Made by a program: the position numbers and the translations under genes. Source: Deltaproteobacteria bacterium (GTDB taxonomy: Bacteria > Desulfobacterota > Syntrophorhabdia > Syntrophorhabdales > Syntrophorhabdaceae). Taken from it: a stretch of 64,000 bases of DNA. Below are positions 1 through 10,093 of this stretch, piece after piece (the first letter of the stretch is position 1; each line of letters opens with the position of its first letter). Under the pieces are notes generated by a model. That model was not told where the DNA came from, did no database searches, and saw only the letters and a program-made list of their open reading frames with translations. The DNA is taken from contig JAKORG010000036.1 in assembly GCA_029777945.1 (NCBI GenBank), forward strand, positions 16,600 through 80,599, in the 5' to 3' direction.

Positions 1-3000
1 AAGCCACTTATTAGAGCCTGTATCCCATGTCTTTAAATTAAACTTCGCGCTAACTGTCGCGCTTGTATTGTTAGCGTTAGTAAGAGATACATTAGCATTT
101 ATTGGATTACCAGAATAGGTGCCACCTACACTGTTTGTTGCCCATATCTTGGGTGCCTCTGAAGGGTTTGTTGTAGATCTGAAAAATTTAACATTGTTCA
201 TGGATACGTTAATGCTATTATTTCCACTATCTGCCCATGAGCCACTGAGGTTGACACTACCCACCTCAACTGCCGGTATGCCAAGTTGCTGTAGCTTTGC
301 CTGTCCTTCTGGATTTGATGCTAAAGCAAGGTAGGTATTTGTCTCTATAGCTACGCCAAGCGCCCCTATCTGGAAGGCGCTCAAGAATGGGTCAAAACTT
401 CCCCTTACATTTCCAACTGAGACCCAGGTAGCTGGTAGTGGTGGATTAAGGTCAGCACCATAACCCCTTGAACTGCCCGTAAGTATATTATCTGTGTTAG
501 TGCCAACATTTAAATTACCGACTATTCGTGTAGAATCCATGTATTCGAACGATGTAGTCCAGAAGGCACCTGGATCTGAGATTTGGGCTCCAATACCCAT
601 ATTCCATACACCAAAGCTTCTTTGCGTATCATCATAGAGAGACATATAGTGCAATCCATATCTAAATTTTTCTCCTGCAATTAAGGTGTCATTTACTTTT
701 AAGAATGCAATGCCACCACTACCTGTAGGTAAATCGGTGCGATGTAAATAATAATCAAGGGATGTGTAAGGAATGAGTTTGTCCATCAAAAATACAGGGT
801 ATATATTACCATCGCCCTGCCACATCCCAATATCATCATATACTGTACCTGTAAAGGTGCCTACCAAAAAGCCTGCCTGTGATTTTGTATCGTCTATGCG
901 TTTTAGATATATAGCCCTTATTCCACCATCTATCGAGCCGTCTGCCTCAAATCCTGCTATATATCCATTGTATGCACCCTGTCCATCAAGTGTTGTATTG
1001 GTATTGTTCTTAACATTATTGCTTGCAATATCAGTCAAGAAAATAACAGGCTTTTCATACCACTTATCGTATTCACCGAGAAAATATAATGTGGCAGGAG
1101 AATTGGATGTAGCGCCCCACAAATCTCCCACACCACCCATTATTGCAGAGATGGAGCCTATATCATCGAATCCCCACCCGTCAAATGTATGATTAGGCGC
1201 CTGATATCCTTTGCTTTGTGCAAGGTTGCTGAAGAACTCATGGCTGAAAGTATCAGGATAGTCTGTGCCTGTCTGGTATTCTGAGAATGTGTTATTGGAT
1301 TTTTGATACGTATACTCAGACCACATGGGTGTTGAAAAAGGACCTGTATCCGGTTCATACTTTCTCTGAGTTATAGATGTCTTATTGGCATCGCTGAAAA
1401 AGTTTATTGCTCCATATTTTGCCTCGTTGTTGAACCAGTATTGGTATTGATTATAACCAGTCTCACCTCCAGTATAGTAGTTGCCTGAATGCTGCTCTGT
1501 AAAACGCTTTGTCGAGCTATCAAAATGGCTGGCAAACGTAAAATATTGGGTTGTATTCCACACACCGCCCATAACACCCTGCCAGGAATAGGCTGTATAA
1601 GAGACAACAGGAGACGGCTGTTGATAGACACCGAGGATACCTACATCACTGATAGTACCCATCTTTGTCATGGTCATAAACTGACCTACATTTACTGCAC
1701 TTTCTGTGCGAGCCTTAATCACACCGCCTGATAAGGTGCCTTGTAGTGTAGGGACAAGCATAAGCCCCAAATCAGGCTGCCATTGGTTATTGGCATTTTT
1801 GAACTCTCCAAAATAGCCTTCAGCTCCAATTCCCGCTATCCATGTATCTGGTAATGTCGTTGATGTTACACCAAAGCCAGAAGCCCATATAGTCGCACCT
1901 AATATGCCCCAGTCCTGGCCTTTTATGTTGCGTGTTGAACCTGAATTTACAAAAGGCTGACCCAAGAAAGAGCCTGAATCACCTGAAAATTGGCCAAAGA
2001 TATATGTCATTATAGGTTTCTCGACAATGTTGCTACTGAAATTATCTATTGTCACCCCTTCTGGATTGCTCGAAAAATTACTGTTCATTACCCGTGCAGC
2101 GAGTGTCCCCTCTGCATCCCACATGCCGATGTCTTTATAAAAGTTTCCTGACAGGAGTTGTGATTGCCATAATACCCCGGCTGTTTGATTATCCAGTCCC
2201 ACATAAAGACCGCGCATTGCAAGTTGCACACCCCGTGCATCATCTGCAATAAAGCCTGCTACAGTCACCCCATAGGCACCATTTTTAGTTCCACCTTCAA
2301 CATAAGGGGTATAGAAAGTGCCGAAAAGCATTGGGGTTGTTAAAATTGTAGGTTTTGTAAAATAACCATAGGCATTATACCTACCTATAATTGAAACAGA
2401 TGCCCCTTGAGCATTCCATGGATAACCTGTCATGCCAGCTATTGCTGAAAGACTATCATTGGGCCTATTTTCGAGCACATCGATAAAAGACAGCCATTTT
2501 GAATACCCATCTGGCATGAAACTCGGGTTATTGGGATCCATCCAGGAAGGCAGTGCACTTATTTCTTCTATGCTCAAAATATCCCAGTGGTTGGCTACAT
2601 AGAAGCTTCCATCCTGTTGTTGGATATACATTGTATTATTAGGGAAATAGTTTTTTTCAGTTGAAAACGCATAATCATCTTTTAACTGCCCTATGCCTTT
2701 AGCATCGGTTTTTATATAGCTAAAGTCATATTCATAGTAGCCTTGAGGCATATAGGGAGTACTTATATATTGTGTGAATTCTGCCTCGTAGTATGTCCCT
2801 GGCAAGGCACGCCAGAGTGAGGTCGGCTGGGAGTAGGATGTGGAGAACCTCAGGCTTGACGTGAGGGGCGTAGCCTGCCATTTTCCGACACCTGCAGCCT
2901 GCCATGTTGCAAGTTCAGTGTCTATTGTGCCGTAGATGTTCCCTGACATGGTCGCCAGGAAATGGGGTGTGAGAACCTTCGTGTTGTTTAACGTGCCTGA

Positions 3001-6000
3001 GAAGGTATCTGATGAAGTGGTGGCAGTTGTTGCATGTCCAAGAAAATAACCCCAGTCCAGGTCATAATAGTATTCTCCGCCAAAATCAAACACCTGCGTG
3101 CTTGTTACTGGTGTTGTGTAGGTTCCTCCCATGCCTAAGTTCCATATACCCCAGGTATGGCCTGTAAGCCCAATGGTAGCGCCTTCCAGATGTGAGGTTG
3201 GGATGGTGCCTCCTGATGGAGTGAATCTGCCTGCCACTAGCCCCGATAAATTATTTTGATCAAGGGATGTAAAGAGATTCTCTGGTAAAATATCCGTTGT
3301 CTCAACAAAGGTCCTGGTGAGTGTGCCACTCAACTCCCACATGTCGGGATAAAAATAGTATTTTCCCGTGAGATTGCCGCCTGCATAACCGGCATTTTTA
3401 GAAGGGTCTATGTAGATCACAAGCGCCTCAGTATTGATGGCGCTGTCTTTCCAGAGACCCACATTGTATCCTATGAAGGCGCCGCCGATCGTTGAAGTGC
3501 CTGTCCATATGGTCGGGTCATAGTACAGGTACCAGCCCGAACCATAAGCGAGCCGCGGTTTACCCGAATAGGGCGACAAGGCTTTATCACTGTATGTGCC
3601 CATCATGTAAAGCTGAGCCGAACCTAATGACCAGAGGTTGCCTATACCGCCTAAAATGCCTGTGACATTGTGCGTGGTGCTTGAAGGATCTGAATTCGCA
3701 TACACGAGACTTTCATAGTCCGTATTGTAATAGAGGAGTCCGCCTGATACATCCCCGCTGAACGAAAGGGGTGTGCCTGTATAACTTCCAATTGCCTGGC
3801 CTATCCAGGTTCCACTCTCACTATTTACGCCTAAGAATTTTCCTTCCATGTCATAGAGACGAAATGGTGTAATGGCCTTTCCTGTCACATTACCCGTTAT
3901 CTCCCCTGTGGCTGTCCAGGTGCCGCTTGCGCTTGCAAGCCAATAACCTTTATTAGATGAATCAAAGTCACCTTCACCTCCTAAGGTTGCACTCCAGGAT
4001 GTATCACCTGTTGGTTTTCCAAGATACGTATTGGGAGAGTCGCTATTACCAAGTTTTAAGTCAAAGACTCCAAATGACATGGGTTGAGATTCTGAAACAA
4101 GGAACATAACACTACTGTATCCACTGTCACTACCAAAAATGCTTCCTGAACCACCAAAGCTACCTGTTAATTTTCCATCCATTTGCCCATATGCAAAGAA
4201 AACACTTAAAGGATCAACGCTTGATGCGAGCTGTGTTGGGGTAAGGATGCCACTTAAACCCCACATAGGGTTTGGAGATATCTCATAGTAGGAGCCAGTG
4301 AATGTCCCTTTCATGATACCTGTTGTTACCTTTTCTTCTGAATCTGGAGGGCTTATGTAAAGTGCCCTCACTGTTCCATCAGAGATTGTGCCTACAGTCG
4401 AGGCATCTCCACCCTTCCAGATGGCACCTGCAAATCCATAGATATGACCACCATCATTATTTACCTCAGTAGTCCCACCGGAAATATTAGAATTCATTAG
4501 ATAGTGGGATTTATTATATGTGGTATTGAGATTATAGTTGCCTATGGCAATAAAATCTGCTGGACTTGTCCATGGGTCAGTTGTTCCGCCAAAAAGGCCC
4601 GGTTCAAAGCCTGCATATTCCATCACACCATTATTATTATAGTAGAGGGAATCGCCACCAAAGTAGCCGAAGAAATGTGCAGGTGTCCCCTCATACATGC
4701 CTGTCCCTGCCATTCTGAAAGAGGAACTTTCATACTTTCCCAGATACCTCATTGAGTATGTGCCTATATACCACACCTCTGTATCTACATCGTAACGGAT
4801 AGATGAAAGAAGTGTATCTATAGTAAACCTTTTGTTTAATGTATCATGGGTGTAAAATAAAGGTCCAAGGGCAAATTCATTATTCGCTATGTATCCCAGA
4901 TAAGGAAGGGATGGTTGGGCTGTATTGTTTAATGTCCCGGTATATATATTGCCTATGGAAGAAGCCTTTTTCCCCTCGTTTGTTATAAGATAAGGGGCTG
5001 TCCGACCAAAATGAATTGATGTTAATTGAATACCTGAATCACTGATAGTTATCGGATTATTGTATGGGAAAAACAGCGGGGTCGTTGCATATTTAATGGC
5101 ATGTTCAAGTGCATCTAAAAGTGTAGGGCTTGGGGTTAGGTTTATGGTGCCAACGGATGAACTTTTCCCTAAAGAACCTGATATGGTAAACCTTGAGCCA
5201 TCGAATGCACCAGGTGCTTCACCTGTAAGAAAATATAGATAACCTCCTTCTACATATAAGGCAGACATACGGGTGAGCCAGGAGCCTTGAATACCTGCCA
5301 GAGGCCCTGAAAATGCACCACCTTTATCTGATGTGCCAAGAAGCCATCCTTCTATAAGACTTGGCACATTATTTGTATTGATTGAGGCGCTCATGGTACC
5401 AGTTCCTGCATCAGGTATATTGGCTGTAAATGGACCTTCTGAAGCAAGAAAAGATGCAGTGCCAGTAAAATTTGTCCCTTTTGGCGCTGGTGGCGCTGGT
5501 GGTATAGGGGGTGGCGGTTCTTTCTCAGCAAATGATGTGGTAACTACAGGTGGCCCCTCCTGTGGAACAGGCTCTTTTTTCGTTTCAGTAGTCGTTGTAG
5601 AGGTTGTTAATACCTCATTCTCAGCAGCCTTTTCCTCAGACTTTACTGTTTGAACCTGGATGAATGCCTCGCCACCACCTTTTATTAAACTCTCCGGTGC
5701 CTTGGTAGGCACAGATGGTGCAGCTTCACCTGAGACAACGGACATATTTCCTGCAGTTATTGGAACAAAGACCTGTGGTAACTGGGGATTATATAGATAG
5801 CCTTGACCTGCAATAAAGATAACAACCGTTGTGCCCTGGGTATAACCTACAAGCATGTTAGAGCCTCTTATTCCTGCAACGGCATTTGGTGTATGGACCT
5901 CGAGTTTATTTTTTTCTGCAAGGGCTGAGACCTTTTTTATAAATTCCTCCCCTGAAATGGCCTGCACCCTTCCCCTGTGTAATTTCATGACCTGGGAACT

Positions 6001-6300
6001 TGTATCTTCAGTAACATGGTATTCTTTGATTTCTATACGGGTTGAAGGGGCAATCTTTAATACATTCTGGTTATTGAAGGTGATTTCTGCGAGACTCTTT
6101 GTTTTTGTCCTGTATATATCCCCCACGTTTACTAAATCTCCAGCCTTTACAGGTTCAACAATGTTTTTTCCTGTCTTTAAGACATCCACCCTGCCTTCAA
6201 CATAGGTAACCTTACCAATAGGTGCGCAAAGGGCAAAAGAGGCTGTTAAAAGGAGGATTATCCCTGTCCATAGTATTAAAAAAAGACATTTATGTTTCAT
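1..6300 (-). CDS. Giant secreted FecR-domain repeat protein (C-terminus beyond the window)
   Basis: The frame is open from ATG 6300 to the window edge, exactly 2100 codons, and its end is not seen. Residues 1-27 are a signal peptide. Residues 30-190 form a FecR-type domain containing 'TPNAVAGIRGSNMLVGY', a pattern typical of extracytoplasmic FecR proteins outside iron signalling. A proline-rich linker follows (around residue 265, 'EPPPPIPPAPPAPKG'), then a very long Gly/Thr/Ser/aromatic-rich beta-type region. That region repeats a module with 'GYIAGF..DG', 'RALYI' and 'GMW...G.L' elements, seen near 4460-4270, 3490-3310, 2300-2110 and 1000-800. It lies 78 bp behind a TPR/beta-barrel gene, so export or surface display with that partner is plausible. 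A cell-surface or periplasmic structural or adhesive role is inferred. No sigma or anti-sigma gene lies next to it. Confidence 0.85.
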   Translation of the reverse strand, partial: MKHKCLFLILWTGIILLLTASFALCAPIGKVTYVEGRVDVLKTGKNIVEPVKAGDLVNVGDIYRTKTKSLAEITFNNQNVLKIAPSTRIEIKEYHVTEDTSSQVMKLHRGRVQAISGEEFIKKVSALAEKNKLEVHTPNAVAGIRGSNMLVGYTQGTTVVIFIAGQGYLYNPQLPQVFVPITAGNMSVVSGEAAPSVPTKAPESLIKGGGEAFIQVQTVKSEEKAAENEVLTTSTTTTETKKEPVPQEGPPVVTTSFAEKEPPPPIPPAPPAPKGTNFTGTASFLASEGPFTANIPDAGTGTMSASINTNNVPSLIEGWLLGTSDKGGAFSGPLAGIQGSWLTRMSALYVEGGYLYFLTGEAPGAFDGSRFTISGSLGKSSSVGTINLTPSPTLLDALEHAIKYATTPLFFPYNNPITISDSGIQLTSIHFGRTAPYLITNEGKKASSIGNIYTGTLNNTAQPSLPYLGYIANNEFALGPLFYTHDTLNKRFTIDTLLSSIRYDVDTEVWYIGTYSMRYLGKYESSSFRMAGTGMYEGTPAHFFGYFGGDSLYYNNNGVMEYAGFEPGLFGGTTDPWTSPADFIAIGNYNLNTTYNKSHYLMNSNISGGTTEVNNDGGHIYGFAGAIWKGGDASTVGTISDGTVRALYISPPDSEEKVTTGIMKGTFTGSYYEISPNPMWGLSGILTPTQLASSVDPLSVFFAYGQMDGKLTGSFGGSGSIFGSDSGYSSVMFLVSESQPMSFGVFDLKLGNSDSPNTYLGKPTGDTSWSATLGGEGDFDSSNKGYWLASASGTWTATGEITGNVTGKAITPFRLYDMEGKFLGVNSESGTWIGQAIGSYTGTPLSFSGDVSGGLLYYNTDYESLVYANSDPSSTTHNVTGILGGIGNLWSLGSAQLYMMGTYSDKALSPYSGKPRLAYGSGWYLYYDPTIWTGTSTIGGAFIGYNVGLWKDSAINTEALVIYIDPSKNAGYAGGNLTGKYYFYPDMWELSGTLTRTFVETTDILPENLFTSLDQNNLSGLVAGRFTPSGGTIPTSHLEGATIGLTGHTWGIWNLGMGGTYTTPVTSTQVFDFGGEYYYDLDWGYFLGHATTATTSSDTFSGTLNNTKVLTPHFLATMSGNIYGTIDTELATWQAAGVGKWQATPLTSSLRFSTSYSQPTSLWRALPGTYYEAEFTQYISTPYMPQGYYEYDFSYIKTDAKGIGQLKDDYAFSTEKNYFPNNTMYIQQQDGSFYVANHWDILSIEEISALPSWMDPNNPSFMPDGYSKWLSFIDVLENRPNDSLSAIAGMTGYPWNAQGASVSIIGRYNAYGYFTKPTILTTPMLFGTFYTPYVEGGTKNGAYGVTVAGFIADDARGVQLAMRGLYVGLDNQTAGVLWQSQLLSGNFYKDIGMWDAEGTLAARVMNSNFSSNPEGVTIDNFSSNIVEKPIMTYIFGQFSGDSGSFLGQPFVNSGSTRNIKGQDWGILGATIWASGFGVTSTTLPDTWIAGIGAEGYFGEFKNANNQWQPDLGLMLVPTLQGTLSGGVIKARTESAVNVGQFMTMTKMGTISDVGILGVYQQPSPVVSYTAYSWQGVMGGVWNTTQYFTFASHFDSSTKRFTEQHSGNYYTGGETGYNQYQYWFNNEAKYGAINFFSDANKTSITQRKYEPDTGPFSTPMWSEYTYQKSNNTFSEYQTGTDYPDTFSHEFFSNLAQSKGYQAPNHTFDGWGFDDIGSISAIMGGVGDLWGATSNSPATLYFLGEYDKWYEKPVIFLTDIASNNVKNNTNTTLDGQGAYNGYIAGFEADGSIDGGIRAIYLKRIDDTKSQAGFLVGTFTGTVYDDIGMWQGDGNIYPVFLMDKLIPYTSLDYYLHRTDLPTGSGGIAFLKVNDTLIAGEKFRYGLHYMSLYDDTQRSFGVWNMGIGAQISDPGAFWTTSFEYMDSTRIVGNLNVGTNTDNILTGSSRGYGADLNPPLPATWVSVGNVRGSFDPFLSAFQIGALGVAIETNTYLALASNPEGQAKLQQLGIPAVEVGSVNLSGSWADSGNNSINVSMNNVKFFRSTTNPSEAPKIWATNSVGGTYSGNPINANVSLTNANNTSATVSAKFNLKTWDTGSNKWL

Positions 6301-6378
6301 AAAAATCACCTCATCTTTTAAAGAGATTATAGCTTTTTTATCATGTTTTTAAAAAACTTCAATGATATAAATCACCTT

Positions 6379-8052
6379 TTAGAATTTATATTCCAGTCCA
6401 AGGGTTATTAATTCACGTTTGTAATCATAGATTGAGATATTACACTTGTCCCTGATGTACGTATACTGGCCAATAAGGTCTGTGTTTTTTAATAAATCAG
6501 ATATAAAATCCTGGCTTTGTCTTCCCTTAAAGATATTGGCAAAAAGGCCTTCATAAATGAGGCTTGCTGAGAGATTGTATGTATCATTCCTCCGTTTCAT
6601 ATTGAATGTGGCGTTTTCAAACTTATACTGGGTGAAGGAAGCATCTGCTGAAGCTAAGAATTTAATAGGTCTTTTTATAAAATCATAAAGAGGGTAGAGG
6701 AAGGTCAAACTGAACCTATTCTCATAGTCTATTGACCAGTTTCTGCCATCTGCCTCTTCTTTATTAAAGGTATATTTCAGACTGAATATGCCCTTGCCAC
6801 CTTTGAAAAAGTATGTCTATCCGAGACCTGTGTTCCAGACAAAGGCGTTTCTATTTTCATCTGATGTGAATGGCTCTGGATGAAGGGGTGTTTCAAAATA
6901 CCTCTTTTTTGCAATACCAAAAGAGACCTCGCCTACACTGTTTTTTGTTACCATGAAACGGGCAGTGGGGGTTATACCGTACTGTTCTAAGTAACGTGTT
7001 TGATTCCACCAGTTAAGATCACCTAAAAAGCTATTCCTTTTATCGGCCTGCAGGCTATTGTACATGTAAGTAATGGGAAAACTCAAAGACCATTTCTCAA
7101 AGTTATATCCAGGTATTGCGCTTAATACATTGGACATGTTGTTGTATTCACTTAGGTCTCCTGTTGTGCCATCAGCCCTTGTGTATTGCTTTGGGAAATA
7201 TCTTTCAGCAAATAGTGAGTATTGCAAAGAAAGGTTGAATGGTGTTTTAAAGGAGAAGGGGAATGTATAACCCAAGCGAAGGCTTAAGTTTAATGCACTT
7301 CCTTCGTGACCTGAGATGGCATCCACTATTTGGCCACTGCCCTTTGCCACAACATTGGTATCGTATTTGTAGTTTAAACCTATTGAGAATCTCCATGGAC
7401 GCTCTCTCTCTATCTTTTCAGCAACCATCTTTTCATAGTCTTTTGCATAGGTTGCCATATCAGTTGTCGGGTCAAGGGAAATGGTGGATCTGAATCGCTT
7501 CTGCGCCTCTTTTAATTTTCCTTCCTTTGTATAGGCACTTGCAATCTGGAATTCTGCTGCCTGTGCCATAGAAGGGTCAAGGGATTTTGCCTTTTCAAAG
7601 GCAGCTACTGCATCCATATATTTTCCTTCTTTTGAAAGGATCAAACCCTTTAAAAACTGCACACGGGCAGGCTGAATTCCTTCTTTTTCACCTACATCAA
7701 TCCACTCCTTTGCTTCTTTCAGGTTACCTATCTGATAAAGGCTGTCTATGAGTTCAACCAATGCCTCCTTTATCTTAGGTGTCAGTGTCACTGCATCCTT
7801 GAGATGTGGTGTAGCTGATTTATGGTCCTCTAATATTTTATAGGTTAGACCGAGGTAGTATGCAGCAATACTTGAGGTGGGGTCAGCCTTTCTTGCATCC
7901 TGGAAGTATGCAAGGGATTCTTCATAATTTTCCTCTTTGAACTCTTTCATACCTTTTTCAAGAAATTCCTCTCCCGATGCATATAAAGGTGATAAAAGAC
8001 ATAAAGATATTAAAAATATCACAACTTGAAATAGGGATTTAAATCTATTCAT
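6379..8052 (-). CDS. TPR protein with C-terminal outer-membrane beta-barrel, interrupted by an in-frame TAG
   Basis: Residues 1-25 are a signal peptide ('FLISLCLLSPLYASG'). Residues 27-210 are tandem TPR repeats ('SIAAYYLGLTYKILEDHKSA', 'AAFEKAKSLDPSMAQAAEFQ'). From residue 215 ('PWRFSIGLNYKYDTNV') alternating aromatic strands make a barrel like surface lipoprotein assembly modifier (Slam/DUF560) proteins. A TAG at 6817-6819 stops translation after 'VWNTGLG'. The same frame continues with 'TYFFKGGKGIFSLKYTF' and further strands to a TAA at 6379-6381, ending in an aromatic ('LGLEYKF') as outer-membrane barrels do. So this is one gene of about 556 codons with one nonsense codon. The next gene is the FecR-domain giant, suggesting a secretion or display pair. 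Whether full-length protein is made is unknown. Confidence 0.75.
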
Positions 8053-8258
8053 TAGATGCCCCCATGATTAATTAAGATAGGTTAAGAATAGTAATATATT
8101 TAATTTAGGATTTGTCAATGAAATTCTTATTAATTTAATTTTTCAATAAACATCTGTCTTTAGATTAGAAAAACCACTAATTTTACATTTTACAGAAACC
8201 TGCAAATGTGGATTGTTTAGGCTGCTTTTGTTTTTTCAAGATAGAGGTGTATAAAAGA

Positions 8259-8720
8259 TTATTCTATTATAAAGTCCCACGCTGAATCATTTATCCATAG
8301 ACAGAAATAGCCTCTACCTAAAAGACCCTTTGATTTGACCATGTAGAGATTGTCCTTTTCTTTGTTTACGATAATCTCTATATCCTTTCCAAATATATAT
8401 CTCGGTTTGCCTACGAGGGATGTGCCGTAAAATAACAGAGGATTAAACGTAAGTACATCCATATCGTATTCTCCGTGTATTATAAAATACTGGACGTCTT
8501 TTAATGGAAAAGTTGGGGGTTTATTAGATTCGATAAATAAAATACCCTCTTCATCGAGAACTAAATTTGGTAAGAGTCTGATGAGCCCTGTCTTTGTCTT
8601 TATATATACACCGAATTCTTTTGGCTTTATAATCTTTTGTTCCTTTGCAAATGAATTATACGTGTTAAAGACAATGGCAATGAACATAAAAACAATAATA
8701 GAAAATTTTATTCCTTTCAT
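8259..8720 (-). CDS. Small secreted protein of unknown function
   Basis: This 153-residue protein starts with a signal peptide (residues 1-25, 'KFSIIVFMFIAIVFNTYNSF'). The rest is beta-rich and soluble with no family I recognise; it ends 'CLWINDSAWDFIIE'. It has no cysteine pairs or catalytic motif that I can pick out. It lies 32 bp behind yjbQ in the same direction and could be the last gene of the greA-iscU-yjbQ transcript. A 206-bp gap then separates it from the TPR/barrel gene. A periplasmic location is the only inference I would make. Confidence 0.6.
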   Translation of the reverse strand: MKGIKFSIIVFMFIAIVFNTYNSFAKEQKIIKPKEFGVYIKTKTGLIRLLPNLVLDEEGILFIESNKPPTFPLKDVQYFIIHGEYDMDVLTFNPLLFYGTSLVGKPRYIFGKDIEIIVNKEKDNLYMVKSKGLLGRGYFCLWINDSAWDFIIE

Positions 8721-8752
8721 TTTTATACCCTCGGTAACATCAAAATTATTTC

Positions 8753-9139
8753 CTATATAAAGGTTAAATACACTTTTCTTTCCCTTGGCCCGTCAAACTC
8801 CATAAGAAAAATACCCTGCCACTGACCGAGCATGAGCCTGCCTTCTGAGACAGGGATTAATAAAGAGCAACCAGTGATCGTTGATTTTATATGGGCATCT
8901 GCATTTCCTTCCCTGTGTTTGTATGGATAATTTTTAGGGGCAAGTCTTTCAAGGCCTTCAATAATGTCCTTCATGACATCAGGGTCTGCATCTTCGTTTA
9001 TCACAAGACCGCAGGTTGTATGGGGTGTGTAGATATTTAACAATCTCGCCTCAACCCCCTTTATTGCCTTCTGCACCTCATCGGTTATGTCCTTTGCCTC
9101 AACCTTACCCGTTGTTTTTATCCTCAATATTTTAAGCAT
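8753..9139 (-). CDS. YjbQ/UPF0047 family protein
   Basis: This 128-residue protein matches the whole YjbQ (UPF0047) fold. Hallmarks are 'IYTPHTTCGLVINEDADPDV' (residues 38-57), 'HREGNADAHIKSTITGCS' (residues 75-92) and 'LMLGQWQGIFLMEFDGPRER' near the end. The conserved His, Glu and Asp residues form a metal-like pocket. Some family members show weak thiamine phosphate synthase activity, but the physiological role is not settled. It starts 3 bp after iscU, so the two are probably cotranslated. It stops at TAG, at the family's usual length, and an in-frame TAA follows ten codons later. Confidence 0.9.
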   Translation of the reverse strand: MLKILRIKTTGKVEAKDITDEVQKAIKGVEARLLNIYTPHTTCGLVINEDADPDVMKDIIEGLERLAPKNYPYKHREGNADAHIKSTITGCSLLIPVSEGRLMLGQWQGIFLMEFDGPRERKVYLTFI

Positions 9140-9142
9140 ATT

Positions 9143-9532
9143 TTATTCACCTTTTTTTCTTTTTGACCTGTAGTTCTCTATTGCCACTTTCAGGGCCTCC
9201 TCGGCAAGGAGAGAGCAATGGAGTTTTGCCTCAGGCAAACCGCCTAATGCCTCTGTGACCTTTTCGTTTGTTATCTTTAATGCCTCCTCTATGGTTTTTC
9301 CCTTCATGAGTTCTGTAGCCATACTACTCGATGCAATGGCAGCACCACAACCAAAGGTTTTAAATTTTACATCTATGATCCTGTCGTTTTCTATCTTCAG
9401 AAATATCTTCATAACATCACCACATACAGGATTGCCGGCCTCACCTACTGCATCGGGATTTTCCATCTCGCCCATGTTTCTCGGGTTCATAAAATGGTCC
9501 ATTACGGTTTCATTATAATTTATCTGTGTCAT
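9143..9532 (-). CDS. iscU: Fe-S cluster assembly scaffold (IscU / NifU N-terminal type)
   Basis: IscU-type scaffolds assemble [2Fe-2S] clusters from sulfide delivered by a cysteine desulfurase and pass them to apoproteins. The three cluster-ligand cysteines are present: C37 in 'GNPVCGDVMKI', C62 in 'FKTFGCGAAIASSSMATEL' and C106 in 'LHCSLLAEEAL'. At 129 residues this is a stand-alone scaffold without the NifU ferredoxin or C-terminal domains. The basic tail 'NYRSKRKKGE' follows the core. The desulfurase gene (iscS/nifS) is not next to it in this window. It lies between greA (22 bp upstream) and yjbQ (3 bp downstream). Confidence 0.93.
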   Translation of the reverse strand: MTQINYNETVMDHFMNPRNMGEMENPDAVGEAGNPVCGDVMKIFLKIENDRIIDVKFKTFGCGAAIASSSMATELMKGKTIEEALKITNEKVTEALGGLPEAKLHCSLLAEEALKVAIENYRSKRKKGE

Positions 9533-9554
9533 AGAACTCCTCCATGTTTTCTAT

Positions 9555-10019
9555 CTATTCGATTTTTATTATTTCATAGGTTTTCTGGCCGCCTGGGGCA
9601 GAAAATGTAACCTCATCCCCTACAGTTTTACCCATCAATGCCCTGCCAAGAGGTGATGTTATGGAAATCTTTTTCTGTTCAATATCCGATTCATAGGGTC
9701 CTACGAGGGTATAGGTCACCTCCTCATCGGTATCCAAATTTAAAAGGGTAACAACGCATCCAAATTCAACAAAGTCACAATTTGTTCTTTTTTTGTCCAC
9801 AATTTCAGAGTTTTTTATCATCTCTTCTATCTCGGCAATCTTTTTCTGCAGAAACTGGTACTCTTCTTTAGCAGCATCGTATTCTGCATTTTCTGATAAA
9901 TCACCATGACCTCTTGCCTCTTCAATGGCTTTAATAATCTTGGGTCTTTTTGTATTCAATAAAAACTCTCTCTCTTTTTTAAGACTCTCATATCCCTCTC
10001 TTGTGATGGGCACCTTCAT
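9555..10019 (-). CDS. greA: Transcription elongation factor GreA
   Basis: GreA enters the secondary channel of RNA polymerase and stimulates cleavage of backtracked transcripts. The 154-residue protein has the N-terminal coiled coil with the acidic tip ('EEARGHGDLSENAEYDAAKE', residues 33-52) that carries the catalytic acidic residues, and the C-terminal FKBP-like domain ('ISITSPLGRALMGKTVGDEV', residues 118-137). Length is normal for GreA. It stops at TAG after 'YEIIKIE', the usual family end. It is the first gene of a probable greA-iscU-yjbQ transcript on the minus strand. Confidence 0.96.
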   Translation of the reverse strand: MKVPITREGYESLKKEREFLLNTKRPKIIKAIEEARGHGDLSENAEYDAAKEEYQFLQKKIAEIEEMIKNSEIVDKKRTNCDFVEFGCVVTLLNLDTDEEVTYTLVGPYESDIEQKKISITSPLGRALMGKTVGDEVTFSAPGGQKTYEIIKIE

Positions 10020-10093
10020 ACTCTCTCCATTTTAATGAGAAAATTACACTCTTTACTCTTATGAATCAACAAAATTTACAAAATTAAATACGA

